Shown: positions 17,675-27,135 of the stretch, piece by piece
Layout of the letters: each line of letters starts with the position of its first letter
Numbering within the stretch: the stretch's first letter is position 1
From: Myroides phaeus
GTDB taxonomy: Bacteria > Bacteroidota > Bacteroidia > Flavobacteriales > Flavobacteriaceae
Reading direction: 5' to 3'
NCBI RefSeq assembly: GCF_900099675.1
Contig: NZ_FNDQ01000011.1
Coordinates: forward strand, 1-64,000
DNA length: 64,000 nt
Position numbers and translations under genes: made by a program
Notes under the pieces: generated by a model
Told to the model about the DNA's origin: nothing
Seen by the model: the letters and a program-made list of their open reading frames with translations, nothing else
Databases searched by the model: none

Positions 17675-19468
17675 ATGAGTACAGATATCACAAGAGGAGG
17701 TCAATTCCTTGTAAAAGAAACTAAATGCGAGAATGTTTTCACTCCAGAAGATTTCTCTGAAGAGCAAGTAATGATGCGTGAGTCAGTAAAGGAATTTATT
17801 GACAAAGAGATATGGCCAAATAAAGAGCGTTTTGAGAAAAAAGATTACGCTTTTACAGAATCAAGTATGCGTAAAGCAGGTGAACTAGGTTTATTAGGAG
17901 TAGCAGTTCCAGAGGCTTACGGAGGATTGGGAATGGGATTTGTTTCTACAATGTTAGTTTGTGATTATATTTCAGGAGCTACTGGGTCTTTCTCTACTGC
18001 TTTTGGTGCACATACAGGTATTGGAACAATGCCAATTACACTTTATGGTAATGAAGAACAAAAGAATAAATACGTTCCTAAGTTAGCTTCAGGAGAATGG
18101 TTTGGTGCATACTGTTTAACAGAACCAGATGCAGGATCAGATGCAAACTCAGGAAAAACAAAAGCTGTTTTGTCTGAAGATGGTAAGCACTACTCTATCA
18201 CAGGACAAAAAATGTGGATTTCTAATGCAGGATTTTGTAATTTATTTATCGTATTTGCACGTATTGAAGATGATAAAAACATTACAGGTTTTATCGTTGA
18301 AAATGATCCAAGTAACGGTATTACATTAGGAGAAGAGGAACACAAATTAGGAATTAGAGCCTCTTCTACTCGTCAAGTATTCTTCAGCGAAACAAAAGTT
18401 CCTGTTGAAAATATGTTGTCTGAAAGAGGAAATGGTTTCAAAATTGCTATGAATGCTTTAAACGTTGGTCGTATTAAACTTGCAGCAGCTTGTTTAGACT
18501 CACAACGTCGTTTAATTACGCAATCGGTTCAATATGCTAATGAGCGTATTCAGTTTAAAACACCTATTTCATCTTTTGGTGCAATCCGTACAAAATTAGC
18601 TGAAATGGCAACAAATGCTTATGTAGGTGAAGCGGCTTCATATAGAGCAGCAGCAAGTATTGAAGAGCGTATTAATCAACGTATAGCAGAAGGTAATACA
18701 CACCAAGATGCAGAATTAAAAGGAGTTGAAGAGTTCGCTATTGAGTGTTCTATTCTTAAAGTAGCTGTTTCTGAAGACGTACAATCTTGTGCTGATGAAG
18801 GAATCCAAATCTTTGGAGGAATGGGGTTCTCGGAAGATACACCAATGGAAAGCGCTTGGAGAGATGCTCGTATTGCTCGTATTTATGAAGGGACGAACGA
18901 GATCAACCGTATGTTAGCAGTTGGTATGTTAATCAAAAAAGCAATGAAAGGACACGTTGATTTATTAGGACCTGCAATGCAAGTAGCTGATGAGTTAATG
19001 AGTATTCCAAGTTTTGACACACCAGATTATTCTGAATTATTTGCTGAAGAAAAAGAGCTTATCGAGAAATTGAAAAAAGCATTCTTAATGGTTGCAGGTA
19101 GTGCTGTTCAGAAATATGGTCCAGATTTAGAGAAACATCAAGCTTTATTAATGGCTGCATCTGATATGATGATTGAGATCTATATGGCAGAAAGTGCTAT
19201 TCTTAGAACAGAAAAGCTTGCTAAATTAAAGGGACAAGAAAATATTAAAGAAGAAATTGCAATGGCTCAGTTATACTTATACCACGCTGTTGATATTATC
19301 TCTGAGAAAGGAAAAGAAGGAATTGCTTCTTTTGCTGAAGGAGATGAACAACGTGTTATGTTAATGGGGCTACGCAGATTTACAAAATATGTGAATCTAC
19401 CAAATGTGAATGCATTGAGAGAAACAATTGCAAGCAAATTGGTAGACGCAAACGAATATGTTTTCTAA
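17675..19468 (+). CDS. Acyl-CoA dehydrogenase
   Basis: A 597-residue FAD enzyme that introduces the first double bond into acyl-CoA. The main catalytic domain covers residues 20-400: YCLTEPDAGSDA and KMWISNAGF bind FAD and substrate, and the catalytic glutamate is probably in RIYEGTNEINRMLAVGML. The extra C-terminal 180 residues form a helical domain seen in the long bacterial acyl-CoA dehydrogenases of FadN-A-E operons. It is last in the operon and followed by a terminator. It presumably passes electrons to an ETF encoded elsewhere. Confidence 0.93.
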   Translation: MSTDITRGGQFLVKETKCENVFTPEDFSEEQVMMRESVKEFIDKEIWPNKERFEKKDYAFTESSMRKAGELGLLGVAVPEAYGGLGMGFVSTMLVCDYISGATGSFSTAFGAHTGIGTMPITLYGNEEQKNKYVPKLASGEWFGAYCLTEPDAGSDANSGKTKAVLSEDGKHYSITGQKMWISNAGFCNLFIVFARIEDDKNITGFIVENDPSNGITLGEEEHKLGIRASSTRQVFFSETKVPVENMLSERGNGFKIAMNALNVGRIKLAAACLDSQRRLITQSVQYANERIQFKTPISSFGAIRTKLAEMATNAYVGEAASYRAAASIEERINQRIAEGNTHQDAELKGVEEFAIECSILKVAVSEDVQSCADEGIQIFGGMGFSEDTPMESAWRDARIARIYEGTNEINRMLAVGMLIKKAMKGHVDLLGPAMQVADELMSIPSFDTPDYSELFAEEKELIEKLKKAFLMVAGSAVQKYGPDLEKHQALLMAASDMMIEIYMAESAILRTEKLAKLKGQENIKEEIAMAQLYLYHAVDIISEKGKEGIASFAEGDEQRVMLMGLRRFTKYVNLPNVNALRETIASKLVDANEYVF

Positions 19469-19501
19469 TAAGGAAACAAACAGTTTGGTTTAGTTTGTTT
19501 G

Positions 19502-19545
19502 AAAAAACCGCTTCTATTCTTCGGAAAAGGGCGGTTTTTCTTTTT
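19502..19545 (+). terminator. Terminator of fad operon
   Basis: AAAAACCGC pairs with GCGGTTTTT over a loop of about 19 nt, followed by more T. The next 175 bp up to 19721 are AT-rich with no further feature I can support. Confidence 0.78.
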
Positions 19546-19721
19546 AATAATGATATTTAGTTGGGATTTTTAGGGATATTAAGGACTATTTTGTCTTATA
19601 AATAACTGATTTGATGTTGTTTAATTCTTTTTTATTAAAATAAATCACGTTTTGTTTTCTTATAATAGGTTAAAAAGATTATTTTTGTGCTATAATTTTT
19701 TATACTTAAAAGATATTTACT

Positions 19722-20090
19722 GTGGAAAACGCAAATGCTTTAAAATTGATTAAAAAGATCCAATCGGATTTAATTGCTGATGGACTTGTTGTAGAAAATA
19801 TTGTTCCGGATTTACAAAAACTAAGAGAATTCGCTTTATTAGAAGAGAAACCGGTTCTAGTAAAATCTATTCGTTTAACTTACGAGCATATTCAAAATAA
19901 CAATGCTTTTTTGATTGCTATTCCATCAGATGAGGCTATAGAGGAAACTGAAGGAGTTGTTGCTGAAATTGCAGCTGCCCAAAATGATTTAGAAAGTTTA
20001 CAATACCTTTTATCTCTATATAAAGATATTAATAACAAACATAACATTGAAGATTTGAGAGATTACAACACAAGATTGCAAGCTTTCTAA
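19722..20090 (+). CDS. Conserved protein of unknown function
   Basis: A 122-residue soluble protein, predicted to be nearly all helix (MENANALKLIKKIQSDLIADG, then repeated acidic amphipathic segments). It begins with GTG at 19722, the only reasonable start. No signal peptide, membrane segment or cysteine is present. A strong terminator follows directly. I do not recognise a family; such small acidic helical proteins are common lineage-specific genes in flavobacteria. Confidence 0.7.
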   Translation: MENANALKLIKKIQSDLIADGLVVENIVPDLQKLREFALLEEKPVLVKSIRLTYEHIQNNNAFLIAIPSDEAIEETEGVVAEIAAAQNDLESLQYLLSLYKDINNKHNIEDLRDYNTRLQAF

Positions 20091-20111
20091 TTAGAAATGT
20101 TAATCATAACA

Positions 20112-20148
20112 AAAAAAGCCTATCAGATTGTCTGATAGGCTTTTTTTG
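20112..20148 (+). terminator. Terminator
   Basis: Ten-bp perfect stem GCCTATCAGA with TCTGATAGGC, 3-nt loop, A7 before and T7 after. Confidence 0.9.
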
Positions 20149-20199
20149 TTCTAATATAAAATCTATATTAGCCACTCAAAACTCGTAAATTAATTAAAA

Positions 20200-20481
20200 A
20201 TGCTTAAATCATTTAAAATTATTGCTCTACTTGAGGGTATTTCTCTTTTAGTATTACTATTTATAGCAATGCCTTTAAAATATTTTATGGATATGCCAGC
20301 AATGGTAAGTAAAGTAGGAATGGCACATGGTGTTTTATTTATACTTTATATTGTAATGGCAACTGTTCTTAAAAGTGATGAGAAATGGAGCTGGAAGAAA
20401 TACGGTCTGATTTGTGTAGCTTCTGTTGTTCCATTTGGTACTTTTATCATGGAAAACAAGTTGTTAAACTCTAAAGCATAA
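20200..20481 (+). CDS. DUF3817 family membrane protein
   Basis: A 93-residue integral membrane protein with three hydrophobic segments (about 6-24, 38-60, 68-84). The motifs FKIIALLEGISLLVLL, MPLKYF and MVSKVGMAHGVLFILY are those of DUF3817, small inner-membrane proteins also found as an N-terminal part of some transporters. No function is established. It converges with a NUDIX gene through a shared terminator. Confidence 0.85.
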   Translation: MLKSFKIIALLEGISLLVLLFIAMPLKYFMDMPAMVSKVGMAHGVLFILYIVMATVLKSDEKWSWKKYGLICVASVVPFGTFIMENKLLNSKA

Positions 20482-20513
20482 AAAAATAAGCCTATTCAGG
20501 CTTATTTTTTTTT
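20480..20513. terminator. Bidirectional terminator overlapping NUDIX stop
   Basis: AAATAAGCCT pairs with AGGCTTATTT around a 4-nt loop, flanked by A and T runs. The last codons of the leftward NUDIX gene are inside the stem. Confidence 0.85.
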
Positions 20514-20926
20514 CTTATTTCTATGGCATCAGCAATAATTTCAGCATGATCAAATGCTAATTCTGGTAAGTTAGTAATACTAAACCAGGCAAGTTCTTTA
20601 GCGTCATCTGCTGCTTTACCTATTACCTCTTCCCCTACTTCTCCATAAAAAGCAACACTAATAGTATGTGATCGTGGATCTCTAAAAGGTGTACCATAAG
20701 CTTTAGTTTGGGTAAGTTCTTTGCATAGAATTGATGTTTCTTCAAGTAATTCTCTACTCGCAGCTATCTTTAAATCCTCATTTTCATCAACAAAACCACC
20801 TGGTAAGGCCCAATAATCACGAAATGGCTCGTTTTTGCGTTTTATTAAAAGTATTTCTAAATCCCTTATCTTTTCTTTAAACAATATCACATCTACAGTG
20901 ACAAAAATCTTAGAGGTATATTTCAT
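20492..20926 (-). CDS. NUDIX hydrolase
   Basis: A 144-residue NUDIX-fold pyrophosphohydrolase. The Nudix box is complete: GGFVDENEDLKIAASRELLEET, about residues 43-64, with the REUXEE core RELLEE that binds magnesium. The N-terminus KIFVTVDVILFKEKIRDLEILLIKRKNEPFRDYWALPGG resembles ADP-ribose pyrophosphatases and the NUDIX part of NrtR regulators, but no DNA-binding domain is attached. The substrate cannot be settled from sequence; ADP-ribose or another nucleotide sugar is most likely. Confidence 0.9.
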   Translation of the reverse strand: MKYTSKIFVTVDVILFKEKIRDLEILLIKRKNEPFRDYWALPGGFVDENEDLKIAASRELLEETSILCKELTQTKAYGTPFRDPRSHTISVAFYGEVGEEVIGKAADDAKELAWFSITNLPELAFDHAEIIADAIEIRKKNKPE

Positions 20927-20993
20927 CTTAGTTCTTTTAATTTTACATATTTGTAGTAAATACGATGTATTTTGAAATAAAAGTATGAATTTT

Positions 20994-21024
20994 TCTGATA
21001 TTTCAAAAGTTTAGATTATATTTG
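20994..21024 (+). promoter_or_regulatory. ompA-like gene promoter
   Basis: TCTG at 20994-20997 (one base off TTTG), 19 bp, TATATTTG at 21017-21024, 67 bp before the ATG. Long leader suits an abundant outer-membrane protein mRNA. Confidence 0.7.
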
Positions 21025-21091
21025 CTCCTTAAGCGATTAGTAAAGACTTGGTTACTTAAAATCAAGTTTAGTGGAAATTAAAAATACAACT

Positions 21092-22330
21092 ATGAAAAAA
21101 TTAACATTACCGTTATTGGCTTCTGTATTAGCTTTTGGTGTAGCTAATGCTCAAGACAAACCTTACAACAAATGGTCTATTGACTTAAATGGTGGTTTTG
21201 CTAAACCTGCAAGAACTTTAACTTCAGGATATACAGGTGAAACTTTCGAAAACATGCACTTAGATGGTGGTGTACGTTACAGTTTAAATAACAAATTCGG
21301 AGTTAAAGCTTCTTTTGGATATGACAAATTAGATAGCTGGACTAACGATGCAGATTTAAATACTAACTACTACAGAACAAGTGTTGAAGGAGTTGTAAAC
21401 TTAGGTAGAGTTCTTAACTTCGAAAACTGGACTAAAGTATTAAACGTTCAAGCTCACGCAGGGGGAGGTTTCTCTTGGATGAATGGAGACGGATTTACAG
21501 GTACAGATAACATGGGACACATTATGGCTGGTTTAACTGGACAAGTTAAATTACACAGACGTGTTGCTTTAAACGCTGATTTTACATTCGTACAAAACGT
21601 TCAACAAAACCAAAACTTTGACGGATTAAGTACTACAAACCGTTCAAACTTCCAAGGTACAATGATGAACGCAACAGTTGGTATCTCTGTTTACTTAGGT
21701 AAACATGCTCAACACGCTGACTGGTATGCTGAAGCAGCTCAAGAGAACAACTTATTATCTGAGTTAGACGGAAGATTATCTAAAGTAGAAGGAATGCTTA
21801 TTGACTCTGATGGAGACGGTGTTGCTGATTACTTAGATTTAGAGCCAAACACTCCAGCAGGTGCATTAGTAGATTCAAGAGGTAGAAATATCGACAAAAA
21901 CAACAATGGTATTGCTGACAACATTGAAGCGTTTATCGCTGAGAAATATGGTAACGCTGAGAAACCAGTTAGCTCTGATGACGCTGCAATGATTAAAGAA
22001 CTTATCAATAAAGGATACGTTGCTGTATACTTTGACTTTGATAAATCTCAACCAACTTCAGTTGATGGAATTAACTTCATCGTTAACTACATGAAAAATA
22101 ACCCATCTGCTTCTGTAGAAGTTTTAGGATATGCTGATGCTGTAGGAAACAAATCTTACAACAATACATTATCTGCAAAACGTGCTAACGCAGTTAAAGA
22201 TATCTTAGTTAAAGCTGGTGTTGCTTCTTCTAAAGTATCTGCTACAGGTAACGGAATTGACGACGCAGTTTCTAAAGATTCAGCTGCAGCTCGTAAGATT
22301 GCAAGAAAAGTTATTTTCAAAATTAAGTAA
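21092..22330 (+). CDS. OmpA-family outer-membrane protein
   Basis: A 412-residue porin/anchor. Start at the ATG at 21092 gives a signal peptide MKKLTLPLLASVLAFGVANAQ (about 1-21). Residues 25-215 are an eight-strand-type beta barrel; a thrombospondin-type-3-like calcium loop (DSDGDGVADYLDLEPN, then DKNNNGIADNIE) links it to the C-terminal OmpA domain (about 310-412, VAVYFDFDKSQPT, peptidoglycan-binding LSAKRANAVKDIL). Such proteins tie the outer membrane to peptidoglycan and are among the most abundant in flavobacteria; codon use here is strongly biased, which fits high expression. Confidence 0.94.
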   Translation: MKKLTLPLLASVLAFGVANAQDKPYNKWSIDLNGGFAKPARTLTSGYTGETFENMHLDGGVRYSLNNKFGVKASFGYDKLDSWTNDADLNTNYYRTSVEGVVNLGRVLNFENWTKVLNVQAHAGGGFSWMNGDGFTGTDNMGHIMAGLTGQVKLHRRVALNADFTFVQNVQQNQNFDGLSTTNRSNFQGTMMNATVGISVYLGKHAQHADWYAEAAQENNLLSELDGRLSKVEGMLIDSDGDGVADYLDLEPNTPAGALVDSRGRNIDKNNNGIADNIEAFIAEKYGNAEKPVSSDDAAMIKELINKGYVAVYFDFDKSQPTSVDGINFIVNYMKNNPSASVEVLGYADAVGNKSYNNTLSAKRANAVKDILVKAGVASSKVSATGNGIDDAVSKDSAAARKIARKVIFKIK

Positions 22331-22354
22331 TTAGATTATAACTAATATTATACT

Positions 22355-22386
22355 AAAGCGCAAGATTATTCTTGCGCTTTTTTCAT
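22355..22386 (+). terminator. Terminator after OmpA gene
   Basis: Ten-bp stem AAAGCGCAAG with CTTGCGCTTT and T6. The TTG in its right arm lies 21 bp before the uvrB -7 element. Confidence 0.87.
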
Positions 22387-22395
22387 TTAAATAAG

Positions 22396-22403
22396 TAACT
22401 TTG
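22396..22403 (+). promoter_or_regulatory. -7 element of uvrB promoter
   Basis: TAACTTTG, 18 bp before the ATG at 22422. Its TTG is in frame with uvrB and can be mistaken for a start codon. Confidence 0.7.
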
Positions 22404-22421
22404 TATAAGTTATTATTTAGT

Positions 22422-24407
22422 ATGGAATTCAAAATAAATTCAGAATATGCTCCTACTGGAGATCAGCCTGAAGCAATTAAAAAATTAAGTCAAGGGGTTA
22501 TAGCTAATGAACAGTTTCAAACTCTTGTTGGTGTAACAGGTTCAGGTAAAACTTTTACTGTTGCTAATGTAATTCAAGAAGTGCAACGTCCTACTCTTGT
22601 CTTAGCACATAATAAAACTTTAGCTGCTCAGCTATATACAGAATTTAAAAACTTCTTTCCTAATAATGCTGTTGAGTATTTCGTATCTTATTATGATTAT
22701 TATCAACCTGAAGCATTCATTCCAGTCACAGGACAATACATAGAAAAGGATTTATCAATAAATGATGAATTAGAAAAGATGCGCCTTAGTACTACTTCTG
22801 CCCTATTATCTGGTAGAAGAGATATTCTTGTTGTTGCATCTGTATCTTGTCTTTATGGTATTGGTAACCCTATTGAATTTCAAAAAAATGTTATTACTGT
22901 AGAACTGGATCAAGAAATATCTCGAACACAATTATTACATAAACTTGTTCAAAGTTTATACTCTAGAACAGAAGCTGATTTTGGACCAGGTAATTTTAGA
23001 ATCAAAGGTGATATAATTGAAGTGTTTCCTAGTTATGCTGATAATCCATTCCGTATTCATTTTTTTGGTGATGAAATAGAAGATATAGAAGTTTTTAATG
23101 CAACAGACTCACAAGTAATAGAGAAGTTTACTAAACTTACAATCTATCCTGCAAATATGTTTGTTACTTCTCCTGATGTTTTGCAAAATGCAATATGGGA
23201 AATACAACAAGACATGGTTAAACAAGTTGAGTACTTCAAGGAAATAGGTAAGCATTTAGAGGCTAAAAGATTAGAGGAAAGAACTAATTTTGATTTAGAA
23301 ATGATTAGAGAACTTGGTTATTGTTCTGGAATTGAGAATTACTCTCGCTATTTAGATGGTAGAGATCCTGGAACAAGACCTTTCTGCTTGTTAGATTATT
23401 TTCCCGATGATTATTTAATGGTTGTTGACGAAAGTCACGTTACTATATCACAGGTACATGCTATGTATGGAGGTGATAGATCAAGAAAAGAGAATCTGGT
23501 TGAGTATGGATTTAGACTACCTGCTGCCTTAGATAATAGGCCTTTGAAATTTGAGGAGTTTGAATCTATGCAAAATCAAGTAATTTATGTTTCTGCAACT
23601 CCCGCTGATTATGAATTGCAAAAATCTGAAGGTGTAGTTGTAGAGCAATTGATTAGACCTACTGGTTTATTAGACCCTATCATAGAGTTAAGACCTTCTG
23701 AAAATCAAATAGATGATCTTATTGAAGAGATTCAACAAAGAGTAGAAGTTGATGAGAGAACTTTGGTTACAACTCTAACTAAAAGAATGGCTGAAGAACT
23801 TGCTAAATATTTTACAAGAGTCGGTATTAGATGTAGGTATATACATTCTGATATTGATACGCTTGAAAGAGTTGAAATCATGCAAGATTTGAGGAAGGGA
23901 TTATTTGATGTTTTAATTGGTGTTAACCTTTTAAGAGAAGGACTTGATTTACCAGAAGTTTCTTTAGTTGCGATATTAGATGCTGATAAAGAAGGTTTCT
24001 TAAGAAGTCATAGATCTTTAACTCAGACTGTTGGAAGAGCAGCTCGTAATGTTAATGGTAAAGCTATTATGTATGCTGATAAGATAACGGCAAGTATGCA
24101 AAAAACTATTGACGAAACTGCTTATCGCAGGGAAAAGCAAATGATTTATAATAAAAATCACAACAAAGTACCTACTGCACTTAATAAAAAAATAAGTAGT
24201 GAATTAGTTAAAAACTCTTATGATGAGATTCAAAAAGAATCTATCTTAAAAGCTGCTGAAGAATCTACAAAATACAAGTCTAAAGCTGATATTGAAAAAA
24301 TGATACGTGATAAGAGAAAAGCAATGGAAAAATCAGCGAAAGATTTAGATTTTATTAATGCAGCTAAACTTAGAGATGAAATAAAAGCTTTAAAAGATAA
24401 ACTTTAA
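22422..24407 (+). CDS. uvrB: Excinuclease ABC subunit B
   Basis: UvrB verifies damaged DNA and loads UvrC in nucleotide excision repair. The protein has 661 residues from the ATG at 22422 (MEFKINSEYAPTGDQPEAI). Walker A GVTGSGKT is at 37-44; the beta-hairpin YYDYYQPEAF follows at about 95; the DEAD-like box is DESHVT near 331; helicase motifs VTTLTKRMAEEL, GVNLLREGLDLPEV and QTVGRAARN are intact; and a C-terminal UVR domain (KAMEKSAKDLDFINAAKLRDEI) binds UvrC. uvrA is not in the window. A DUF1456 gene follows 36 bp later and may be co-transcribed. Confidence 0.97.
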   Translation: MEFKINSEYAPTGDQPEAIKKLSQGVIANEQFQTLVGVTGSGKTFTVANVIQEVQRPTLVLAHNKTLAAQLYTEFKNFFPNNAVEYFVSYYDYYQPEAFIPVTGQYIEKDLSINDELEKMRLSTTSALLSGRRDILVVASVSCLYGIGNPIEFQKNVITVELDQEISRTQLLHKLVQSLYSRTEADFGPGNFRIKGDIIEVFPSYADNPFRIHFFGDEIEDIEVFNATDSQVIEKFTKLTIYPANMFVTSPDVLQNAIWEIQQDMVKQVEYFKEIGKHLEAKRLEERTNFDLEMIRELGYCSGIENYSRYLDGRDPGTRPFCLLDYFPDDYLMVVDESHVTISQVHAMYGGDRSRKENLVEYGFRLPAALDNRPLKFEEFESMQNQVIYVSATPADYELQKSEGVVVEQLIRPTGLLDPIIELRPSENQIDDLIEEIQQRVEVDERTLVTTLTKRMAEELAKYFTRVGIRCRYIHSDIDTLERVEIMQDLRKGLFDVLIGVNLLREGLDLPEVSLVAILDADKEGFLRSHRSLTQTVGRAARNVNGKAIMYADKITASMQKTIDETAYRREKQMIYNKNHNKVPTALNKKISSELVKNSYDEIQKESILKAAEESTKYKSKADIEKMIRDKRKAMEKSAKDLDFINAAKLRDEIKALKDKL

Positions 24408-24443
24408 ACTTTTTAATTTACCTTTGCCAAAATTAGAATTAAA

Positions 24444-24881
24444 ATGACGAATAACGATATTTTTAAAAAATTACGTGTTGCATTGCAACTTAGAGATGAT
24501 CAAATTGTTGAAATACTTGAACTAGTTGATTTTCGTATGTCAAAAGGTGAAATAGGTAATTTCTTTAGAAATGAAGATCATCCTAAATATGTTGAATGTG
24601 GAGATCAAGTATTAAGAAATTTTTTAAATGCTTTAGTTATTTATTTAAGAGGAACTAAAGAAGAACCAAAAAATCCTATGGAAGTTTTAGCTACACATAA
24701 AAAAGAGTTTAAGAAAGAAGGTTCTTATAAAGTAAAAACTTCCGCACCTAAACAAAAAATAGAAAGTAAAACTTATTCTAAGAAAACGAATGATTCTTCA
24801 AAAGCTAAAAACTTTAATAGAAAGAAGAATGATTCTCCTTTTGCTGGAATAAAGTTTAATAATGGTAAAAAGAATAAATAA
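24444..24881 (+). CDS. DUF1456 family protein
   Basis: A 145-residue cytoplasmic protein (YehS-like). The first copy of the DUF1456 repeat is clear: NNDIFKKLRVALQLRDDQIVEILELVDFRMSKGEIGNFFRNEDHPKYVECGDQVLRNFLNALV, about 3-68. YehS-type proteins normally carry two copies; here the second half is replaced by a very basic low-complexity tail (about 80-145, lysine, serine, asparagine), which suggests nucleic-acid contact. Close behind uvrB. Function of the family is unknown. Confidence 0.82.
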   Translation: MTNNDIFKKLRVALQLRDDQIVEILELVDFRMSKGEIGNFFRNEDHPKYVECGDQVLRNFLNALVIYLRGTKEEPKNPMEVLATHKKEFKKEGSYKVKTSAPKQKIESKTYSKKTNDSSKAKNFNRKKNDSPFAGIKFNNGKKNK

Positions 24882-24890
24882 TTATCATAA

Positions 24891-24923
24891 TAAAAGGGTA
24901 TTCAAATATTGAATACCCTTTTA
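24891..24923 (+). terminator. Terminator after DUF1456 gene
   Basis: Fourteen-bp stem (AAAAGGGTATTCAA with its complement) and short loop. The following 160 bp to the sucC terminator hold nothing I can support. Confidence 0.85.
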
Positions 24924-25086
24924 TAGTTTATAGATGTTCTTCATTATACTAACAATATCAACAATCCTCTCAGAATTAAATATTTTATTTTTATCTGTAC
25001 TTATGATTAAATATGGAAATTATAGACAAGTAGCACAATAGATATATAAACCAATGAAATAATTATTAAATCAGGAGATTATAAAT

Positions 25087-25123
25087 AAAGGAAGCCAGAT
25101 ATGTAAAATATCTGGCTTCCTTT
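25087..25123 (-). terminator. sucC terminator
   Basis: Sixteen-bp stem (25087-25102 with 25108-25123), about 25 bp past the sucC stop; weak T tract. Confidence 0.75.
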
Positions 25124-25145
25124 ATATGTATATTTAATCTATAGA

Positions 25146-26339
25146 TTAAGATAATGCAGCTTTAACTTGATCAGCAGCTTCTTGGAAAGCAACTGCAGAT
25201 AAGATTGGCATACCTGATTGGTCGATTAATTCTTTTGCCAATTCAGCGTTTGTTCCTTGTAAACGAACGATAATTGGAACATTGATATCATCTCCCATAT
25301 TTTTGTATGCATCAACAACTCCTTGAGCAACACGGTCACAACGAACGATACCACCAAAGATGTTAATTAAAATTGCTTTTACGTTTGGATCTTTTAAGAT
25401 AATACGGAAAGCTGTTTCAACACGTTTAGCATCAGCAGTTCCACCTACGTCTAAAAAGTTAGCAGGTTCAAAACCAGCATACTTAATTAAATCCATAGTT
25501 GCCATAGCTAATCCAGCTCCATTAACCATACATCCTACTGTACCGTCTAAATCAACATAGTTTAATCCAGCAGCGTTTGCTTCTACCTCGATTGGTCTTT
25601 CTTCAGAGAAATCTCTGTATTCAGCATAAGTTTTTTGTCTGTATAATGCATTATCATCTAATGTTACTTTAGCATCTACTGCTAAAATTTTATCATCAGA
25701 TGTTTTTAATACTGGGTTAATTTCGAACATTGAAGAATCACTTCCAATGTATGCTCTGTATAAAGCATCTACGAATTTAACCATTTCTTTGAATGCATTT
25801 CCTGATAATCCTAAGTTGAAAGCAATTCTTCTTGCTTGGAAACCTTGTAATCCTACAGCAGGGTCAATCTCTTCCTTAAAAATTAAGTGTGGAGTTTTTT
25901 CAGCAACGTCTTCAATATCCATTCCACCTTCAGTAGAATACATAATCATATTACGTCCTTTAGCTCTATCTAATAATACAGACATGTAAAATTCAGATGT
26001 TTCGCTTTCTCCTGGATAGTATACATCTTCTGCAACTAACACACGGTTAACTCTTTTACCAGTAGGTGGTGTTTGTGGAGTAATTAAATCCATACCGATA
26101 ATTTTACCAGCAATTTCTTTAACTTCTTCTAAGTTTTTAGCCAACTTAACTCCTCCTCCTTTACCTCTTCCTCCAGCGTGGATTTGAGCTTTGATTACAT
26201 ACCAACTTGTACCAGTTTCGTCTGTAAGTTGTTTTGCTTTTTCAACTGCCTCTTCTGCGTTGTTAGCTACTAATCCACGTTGTACTCTTACACCGTAGCT
26301 AGCTAATATTTCTTTACCTTGAAATTCATGTAAATTCAT
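25146..26339 (-). CDS. sucC: Succinyl-CoA ligase (ADP-forming) beta subunit
   Basis: SucC, with SucD, makes ATP from succinyl-CoA in the TCA cycle. The 397-residue protein has the ATP-grasp domain at the N-terminus (MNLHEFQGKEILASYGV, VIKAQIHAGGRGKGGGVKLAKN) and the CoA-ligase domain with DVGGTADAKRVETAFRIIL and NIFGGIVRCDRVAQGVV. The length is standard. sucD is not adjacent; separation of the two genes is usual in flavobacteria. A TATTTTTG promoter element lies at 26375-26382. Confidence 0.97.
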   Translation of the reverse strand: MNLHEFQGKEILASYGVRVQRGLVANNAEEAVEKAKQLTDETGTSWYVIKAQIHAGGRGKGGGVKLAKNLEEVKEIAGKIIGMDLITPQTPPTGKRVNRVLVAEDVYYPGESETSEFYMSVLLDRAKGRNMIMYSTEGGMDIEDVAEKTPHLIFKEEIDPAVGLQGFQARRIAFNLGLSGNAFKEMVKFVDALYRAYIGSDSSMFEINPVLKTSDDKILAVDAKVTLDDNALYRQKTYAEYRDFSEERPIEVEANAAGLNYVDLDGTVGCMVNGAGLAMATMDLIKYAGFEPANFLDVGGTADAKRVETAFRIILKDPNVKAILINIFGGIVRCDRVAQGVVDAYKNMGDDINVPIIVRLQGTNAELAKELIDQSGMPILSAVAFQEAADQVKAALS

Positions 26340-26374
26340 AGTGTGATACGTTTAGCTTTTAATATAAACAGTTA

Positions 26375-26382
26375 CAAAAATA
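26375..26382 (-). promoter_or_regulatory. -7 element of sucC promoter
   Basis: TATTTTTG matches TAnnTTTG, 36 bp before the start. The -33 position lacks TTTG. Confidence 0.55.
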
Positions 26383-26485
26383 ATAATTCAGTTTGAATTC
26401 CCCTAATTTTATTCAGGTTATATGATATATAACTGCGATTTAACTTTATTAATTGAACAAATTTATTACTTATCAGTATATTTTC

Positions 26486-27106
26486 TTAAAATATATCTAT
26501 TGATCCCTTACCTTCTCTAACAATTTCTGGCTCAGAACCAGATAAATCAATTACTGTAGAGGCTTCATTATTACCATACCCCCCATCAATAACTAAATCA
26601 ACTGTATTTTGCCATTTTTCATAGATAAGTTCAGGATCTGTTGTGTATTCTAATATCGCATCTTCATCGTAAATAGATGTTGAAACAATAGGATTACCTA
26701 ATTTCTTTACAATTTCACGTGCTATATTATTATCAGGAACACGAATACCAACCGTTTTTTTCTTTTTAAAATCCTTTGGCAAGTCATTATTACCAGGTAA
26801 AATAAAAGTATATGGACCTGGTAATGCTTTTTTAAGAATCTTGAATGTTGCTGTATCTATTTGTTTAACATAATCAGATATATTACTCAAATCATAACAT
26901 ATAAAAGAGAAGTTAGCTTTCTCAAGTTTTACACCTTTAATTTTTGCAATTTTCTCTAAAGCTTTAGAATTTGTGATATCACAGCCTAACCCATATACAG
27001 TATCAGTAGGATAAATAACTAAACCTCCTTCTCTCAAGATCTTAACAACTCTGTCAATCTCTTTTTCATTCGGATTTTCTGGATATATTTTAATTAACTG
27101 TGACAT
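26486..27106 (-). CDS. YciO/YrdC family protein (TsaC paralogue)
   Basis: A 206-residue protein with the YrdC/Sua5 fold: GGLVIYPTDTVYGLGCDI at about 27-44, then LPGPYTFILPG and VGIRVPDN. The hallmark SxN near the active site, present as STSANISG in the paralogue at 46356, reads STSIYDEDAILEY here, and the KxR region differs (KGVKLEKANFSF). These changes are those of YciO rather than of TsaC, the enzyme that makes threonylcarbamoyl-AMP for tRNA t6A. It may bind RNA or nucleotide in another role. 29 bp from the pcrA stop, so the two may be co-transcribed. Confidence 0.85.
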   Translation of the reverse strand: MSQLIKIYPENPNEKEIDRVVKILREGGLVIYPTDTVYGLGCDITNSKALEKIAKIKGVKLEKANFSFICYDLSNISDYVKQIDTATFKILKKALPGPYTFILPGNNDLPKDFKKKKTVGIRVPDNNIAREIVKKLGNPIVSTSIYDEDAILEYTTDPELIYEKWQNTVDLVIDGGYGNNEASTVIDLSGSEPEIVREGKGSIDIF

Positions 27107-27135
27107 TTCTTTTACTTCTTAAATACTTTTACAAA